DNA of 64,000 bases, from positions 124,001-188,000 of the forward strand of contig NZ_JBHSWJ010000002.1 of assembly GCF_042661605.1 (NCBI RefSeq). The letters are read 5' to 3'. The translations under genes were made by a program, and so were the position numbers. Each line of letters begins with the position of its first letter. Positions within the stretch are counted from its first letter, which is position 1. The DNA is from Branchiibius cervicis. Its GTDB lineage: Bacteria > Actinomycetota > Actinomycetes > Actinomycetales > Dermatophilaceae. The notes under the pieces were generated by a model. That model was not told the DNA's origin. It searched no databases and saw only the letters and a list, made by a program, of their open reading frames with translations. Below, in pieces: positions 61,166 to 64,000 of the stretch.

Positions 61166-62581
61166 CTAGAGAGTCCCGCCCCTTTCCAGGGTGTCGATGT
61201 CCTCGTCCGTCACCTGCAATGCGGGTGCCGCCGCGAGACCGGAGGGGTCCTCCGGCTCACCCGGCTGCAACCAGTTGAAGAACAGGTTCAGCAGGACCGC
61301 CATGATCGCGCACGCCGAGATGCCGGAGCCGAAGATGGTGTCGACCCAGGACGGGAAGTTCTCGAAGAAGCCGCTGGAGACAACGGGAATGAGCCCGAAC
61401 CCCAGCGAGGTAGCGACGATGACCAGGTTGTTGTTGCCCTGGTAATCGACCTTGGACAGCGACCGGATGCCCGATGCCGCGACGGTGCCGAAGAGCACGA
61501 TCCCGGCGCCGCCCAGGACCGGTTGGGGGATCATGTTGACCACGCCGGCGAGGAACGGTGACAGGCCGAGCAGCACCAGGACGCCGCCGCCGATCGCCAC
61601 TGCGAAGCGGCTCTTGATCCCGCTGATGGCGACCAGTCCGACGTTCTGTGCGAACGCCGTCGCGGGGAAGGAGTTGAAGACGGGAGCGACGGTCGTGGAG
61701 ATCATGTCCGCTCGCAGACCGTTGGCCACCCGCTTCGAGTCGACCTTGGTGCCGACGACCTCGCCGACGGCGATGATGTCGGCGGTGGTCTCGACCATGA
61801 TCACCAGGATCACGACGGTCATCGACACGATCGCGCCCACCTGGAAGGTCGGTGCGCCGAAGTGGAAAAGGCTGGGGAAGGCGAAGGCGCTGGTGCCCTT
61901 GACCGAGTCGGTGCTGCCCTTGCCGACGATGAAGGCCGCGATAGTGCCGATGACCAGGCCGAGCAGGATCGCGGTGCGGGACAGCACGGCGATCTTCATC
62001 AGCACCAGGATCACCAGCAGCGTGAACCCGGCCAGCAGGATGTCGCCGGTGTTGGCGAAGTCGGCATTGGGTTTGCCGTTGACGGTGGCCTGACCGGTGA
62101 TCCAACCGGCAGCCACCGGCATCAGGGACAGACCGATGATGGTGATGATCGACCCGGTCACCACCGGCGGGAACAGTTTGACGACCATCGAGAAGAACGG
62201 TGCAATCACCAGGCCGATCAGACCGGCGATGAGGATCGCACCGAAGGCTGCTTGCATCCCTGCGTGGCCGCCGCCCTTGCCCAGCACGATGGTCAGCAGC
62301 GTGGATACCGACGCGAACGAAATGCCCTGCACCAGAGGCAATTGCGCTCCGAAGTAGGGCACGCCGAGGGTCTGCAGCAACGTCGCCAGGCCGCTGATCA
62401 GGAGGGCGCAGGAGACCAAGAGGCCCTTTTCCGCGCCGGACAGGCCTGCGGCGCCGCCGATGATGAGGGGAACGGCGATCACGCCGCCGAACATCGCGAG
62501 GATGTGCTGCACGCCGTACCCCAGGGAGGGGAGCCACCCGAGCTTCTCGTCCTCGGGCCGGACGGTGTCTGCTGTCGTCAT
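61166..62581 (-). CDS. NCS2 uracil/xanthine permease family protein
   Basis: 471 residues from ATG 62581. Fourteen-helix core of the nucleobase:cation symporter-2 family: GVQHILAMFGGVIAVPLII, the Gln/Glu binding site in VETTADIIAVGEVVG, QNVGLVAISGIKSRF, and LTVLGVSPFLAG-like LVLLGLSPFLAGVVNMIP. The QNxG and ETT motifs indicate a xanthine/urate or uracil substrate. Upstream lies a cupin-XRE regulator gene on the same strand. Fits purine use together with hpxO 44 kb away. Confidence 0.9.
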   Translation of the reverse strand: MTTADTVRPEDEKLGWLPSLGYGVQHILAMFGGVIAVPLIIGGAAGLSGAEKGLLVSCALLISGLATLLQTLGVPYFGAQLPLVQGISFASVSTLLTIVLGKGGGHAGMQAAFGAILIAGLIGLVIAPFFSMVVKLFPPVVTGSIITIIGLSLMPVAAGWITGQATVNGKPNADFANTGDILLAGFTLLVILVLMKIAVLSRTAILLGLVIGTIAAFIVGKGSTDSVKGTSAFAFPSLFHFGAPTFQVGAIVSMTVVILVIMVETTADIIAVGEVVGTKVDSKRVANGLRADMISTTVAPVFNSFPATAFAQNVGLVAISGIKSRFAVAIGGGVLVLLGLSPFLAGVVNMIPQPVLGGAGIVLFGTVAASGIRSLSKVDYQGNNNLVIVATSLGFGLIPVVSSGFFENFPSWVDTIFGSGISACAIMAVLLNLFFNWLQPGEPEDPSGLAAAPALQVTDEDIDTLERGGTL

Positions 62582-62692
62582 GGATCGACGCTAGAGCCGC
62601 GTGGGTGGCCGTGGGTTAACGGCGTGTTAGGGATTGTGCAGCCGTGTAACCGTTGTGATGCCGAACGGTGTGCACCCTCCGGTGCACGGCTA

Positions 62693-63343
62693 CTACGTCT
62701 GGGTGACGACCAACCAAGTGGCGACGGCCGGTTCATCGGACTGGTTGGAGAGCCGGTGCGGCAAGGCACAGCTGTAAGAGATGGAATCACCGGCGCGCAG
62801 CAGGACGCGTTCTTTCGGGAAATCGATGGTGAGCTCGCCGCTGACGACGGTGCCCACCTCGAAGCCGGTGTGCGTGTTGAGCTCGTGCATGTCGCCGGCG
62901 GTGCTGTGCGGGGGATAGGTGGATTCGAAGAAGTCGACCCCATGCGTCCGGCCCGGCGAGAGCCGGCGATAGCTGACACCGCCATCCAGTGTGACTGTCT
63001 CCATCTCCAGGCTGCGGCGCAGCGAATACGACTGTGCCGCAGCCATATCCATAAGCTCAGATCCCGAAGAATCGCTCTCTCCGAATACCTCGAGCACCGT
63101 AACGTCGAGCGCTTTGGCGATCGCGAAGAGGCGGTTGACCGACGGCCGCAGGAGGCCGCGTTCGATCTGCGACAGCGCGCTCGCCGAGATGTCCATCCGG
63201 CGAGCTACTTCGCGCAGCGACAGCTTCTTACGTTCCCTGACCTCGCGGATCCGCATCCCGGTCAGCTGCGCGTCGAACTGATCGAGTGCCCCCGTCTCGG
63301 TCGGCGTACCCACATCATCGGTGGTCAACTCGTCCCTCGTCAC
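62693..63343 (-). CDS. XRE-family regulator with C-terminal cupin sensor
   Basis: 216 residues from ATG/GTG 63343. HTH about 28-82 (KLSLREVARRMDISASALSQ and ERGLLRPSVNRLFAIAKAL), cupin about 135-210 (HTGFEVGTVVSGELTIDFP, LLRAGDSISYSCALPHRL). This type (PuuR/SutR-like) senses a small metabolite. It lies between two nucleobase permease genes, the NCS1 one divergent, and repeated TTGTTAA sites are in the shared gap; it probably controls both. Confidence 0.9.
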   Translation of the reverse strand: MTRDELTTDDVGTPTETGALDQFDAQLTGMRIREVRERKKLSLREVARRMDISASALSQIERGLLRPSVNRLFAIAKALDVTVLEVFGESDSSGSELMDMAAAQSYSLRRSLEMETVTLDGGVSYRRLSPGRTHGVDFFESTYPPHSTAGDMHELNTHTGFEVGTVVSGELTIDFPKERVLLRAGDSISYSCALPHRLSNQSDEPAVATWLVVTQT

Positions 63344-63365
63344 CGCTACGGACCCCCTTGACGGA

Positions 63366-63417
63366 TTTGTTAACCCACTCGTAACCTACGTCTCATTGTT
63401 AACTAACAACTTAACAA
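63366..63417. promoter_or_regulatory. Repeated TTGTTAA half-sites between xre and NCS1 permease
   Basis: TTGTTAAC at 63367-63374 and 63396-63403, and the reverse TTAACAA at 63411-63417. TTGTTA-AC-TAACAA (63396-63409) forms an inverted repeat. They lie just outside the XRE-cupin gene and about 120 bases before the NCS1 start. Confidence 0.6.
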
Positions 63418-63535
63418 CAGGACGACGGTGTGAACCCTCGCTCCGCACGCTATCAGTTCGATCGACACCCCCGGTGCCGATCCTCCCGGCGCAGCGCCGC
63501 GCTCCCCATCCCTTCGTGAATCATCTGGAGCAGTT

Positions 63536-64000
63536 ATGGCCACTGAAGCAGTCAGCTGGGACGACCTTCCCCACGACGTCGTCGAAGCCGCTGGCCTTCC
63601 GCCGGGCGCCGGCGAAGTGAAGTCCGCCTACGACCCGGCACTCACCAACGAGGATCTGGCACCGCTACGCAAGCAGACCTGGTCGACGTACAACATTTTC
63701 GCCTTCTGGATGTCGGACGTGCACAGCGTCGGAGGCTACGTCACCGCCGGCAGTCTCTTCGCCCTCGGCATCGCGAGCTGGCAGGTGCTCGCAGCGTTGC
63801 TGATCGGCATCACCATCGTGTTCTTCTTCTGCAACCTGGTCGCCAAACCCAGCCAGCGCACCGCGGTGCCCTACCCGGTGATCAACCGAGCCGTGTTCGG
63901 TGTCAAGGGCGCCAACATCCCGGCGATCATCCGCGGGTTCATCGCGGTGGCCTGGTACGGCGTACAAACCTTCCTCGCGGCGGAGTCGCTGAACATCATC
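63536..64000 (+). CDS. NCS1-family nucleobase/allantoin permease (3' truncated by window edge)
   Basis: The first 155 codons are seen, from ATG 63536 (GGAG before it), and the frame stays open to the end of the window. NCS1 family features: NEDLAPLRKQTWSTYNIFAFWMSD, VHSVGGYVTAGSLFALG, NLVAKPSQRTAVPYPVINRAVFG, and the RGFIAVAWYGVQTFL helix. Relatives carry uracil, allantoin or cytosine with Na+ or H+. Substrate not fixed from this fragment. Divergent from the cupin regulator. Confidence 0.85.
   Translation, partial: MATEAVSWDDLPHDVVEAAGLPPGAGEVKSAYDPALTNEDLAPLRKQTWSTYNIFAFWMSDVHSVGGYVTAGSLFALGIASWQVLAALLIGITIVFFFCNLVAKPSQRTAVPYPVINRAVFGVKGANIPAIIRGFIAVAWYGVQTFLAAESLNII

Noticed and set aside
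61862..63361. Long plus-strand frame opposite NCS2 and the XRE regulator
   Set aside because: Shadow with low-complexity Gln/Asp/Arg composition.

Overview
The window is high-GC DNA from a Gram-positive actinobacterium. GTG starts are frequent, and the families are typical of actinomycetes: a duplicated iron-siderophore ABC operon with an IdeR/DtxR-type iron box, an Rsm22 protein, Tat-lipoprotein substrate-binding proteins, a SAM-IV-type riboswitch and an RskA-like anti-sigma factor. A Micrococcales/Dermacoccaceae-like host is my guess; it cannot be fixed from this window. About 60 protein genes and three tRNAs (Ser-TGA, Ser-GCT, Arg-ACG) are supported.

Layout. 0-10 kb: truncated phosphotransferase, HU, tRNA-Ser, small stress/membrane proteins, FUSC membrane protein, M20 amidohydrolase, pyruvate oxidase, FMN-dependent glutamate-synthase-like protein, and an MFS pump divergent from a LysR regulator. 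10-17 kb: cold-shock protein; a LytR-CpsA-Psr gene cut in two by an IS256-family element with a 9-bp target duplication; tRNA-Ser followed by a DUF559 nuclease gene flanked by 52-bp repeats; lipocalin. 17-30 kb: FAD urate-hydroxylase-like HpxO, fumarase, two-component system with GtrA, MgtE, ChaA, CorA, secreted hydrolase, and a ClpN-like protein with an HTH partner. 30-35.4 kb: one iron-uptake operon (siderophore-interacting protein, two substrate-binding lipoproteins, two permeases, ATPase) behind an iron box. 35-40 kb: tandem-duplicated acid phosphatase, tryptophan dioxygenase, and a fasciclin/ECF sigma/anti-sigma trio resembling mycobacterial SigK-RskA-MPT70. 40.3-43.9 kb: an AT-richer island with a four-gene operon for a secreted cysteine-containing protein and an ABC system; this is the least explained part. 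44-52 kb: SMP-30, deformylase, PH-domain protein, Rsm22, ArsR-MFS, thioesterase, upp, tadA, enoyl-CoA hydratase. 52-57 kb: a SAM-riboswitch-controlled operon (amino-acid ABC transporter, amine oxidase-like flavoprotein, GNAT). 57-61 kb: phospholipase C-like protein with EfeB and EfeO. 61-64 kb: nucleobase permeases (NCS2, and an NCS1 gene cut by the window edge) around a cupin-XRE regulator.

A key quality point: at least eleven, probably twelve, genes are each one base short (reconstructed lengths are all 3n+2). Seven of the breaks fall in G/C runs of three to five bases; the others are at a GG or beside short G/C runs. Housekeeping genes such as fumC are affected. This pattern is best read as sequencing or assembly error rather than gene decay, so those genes are annotated across the break.
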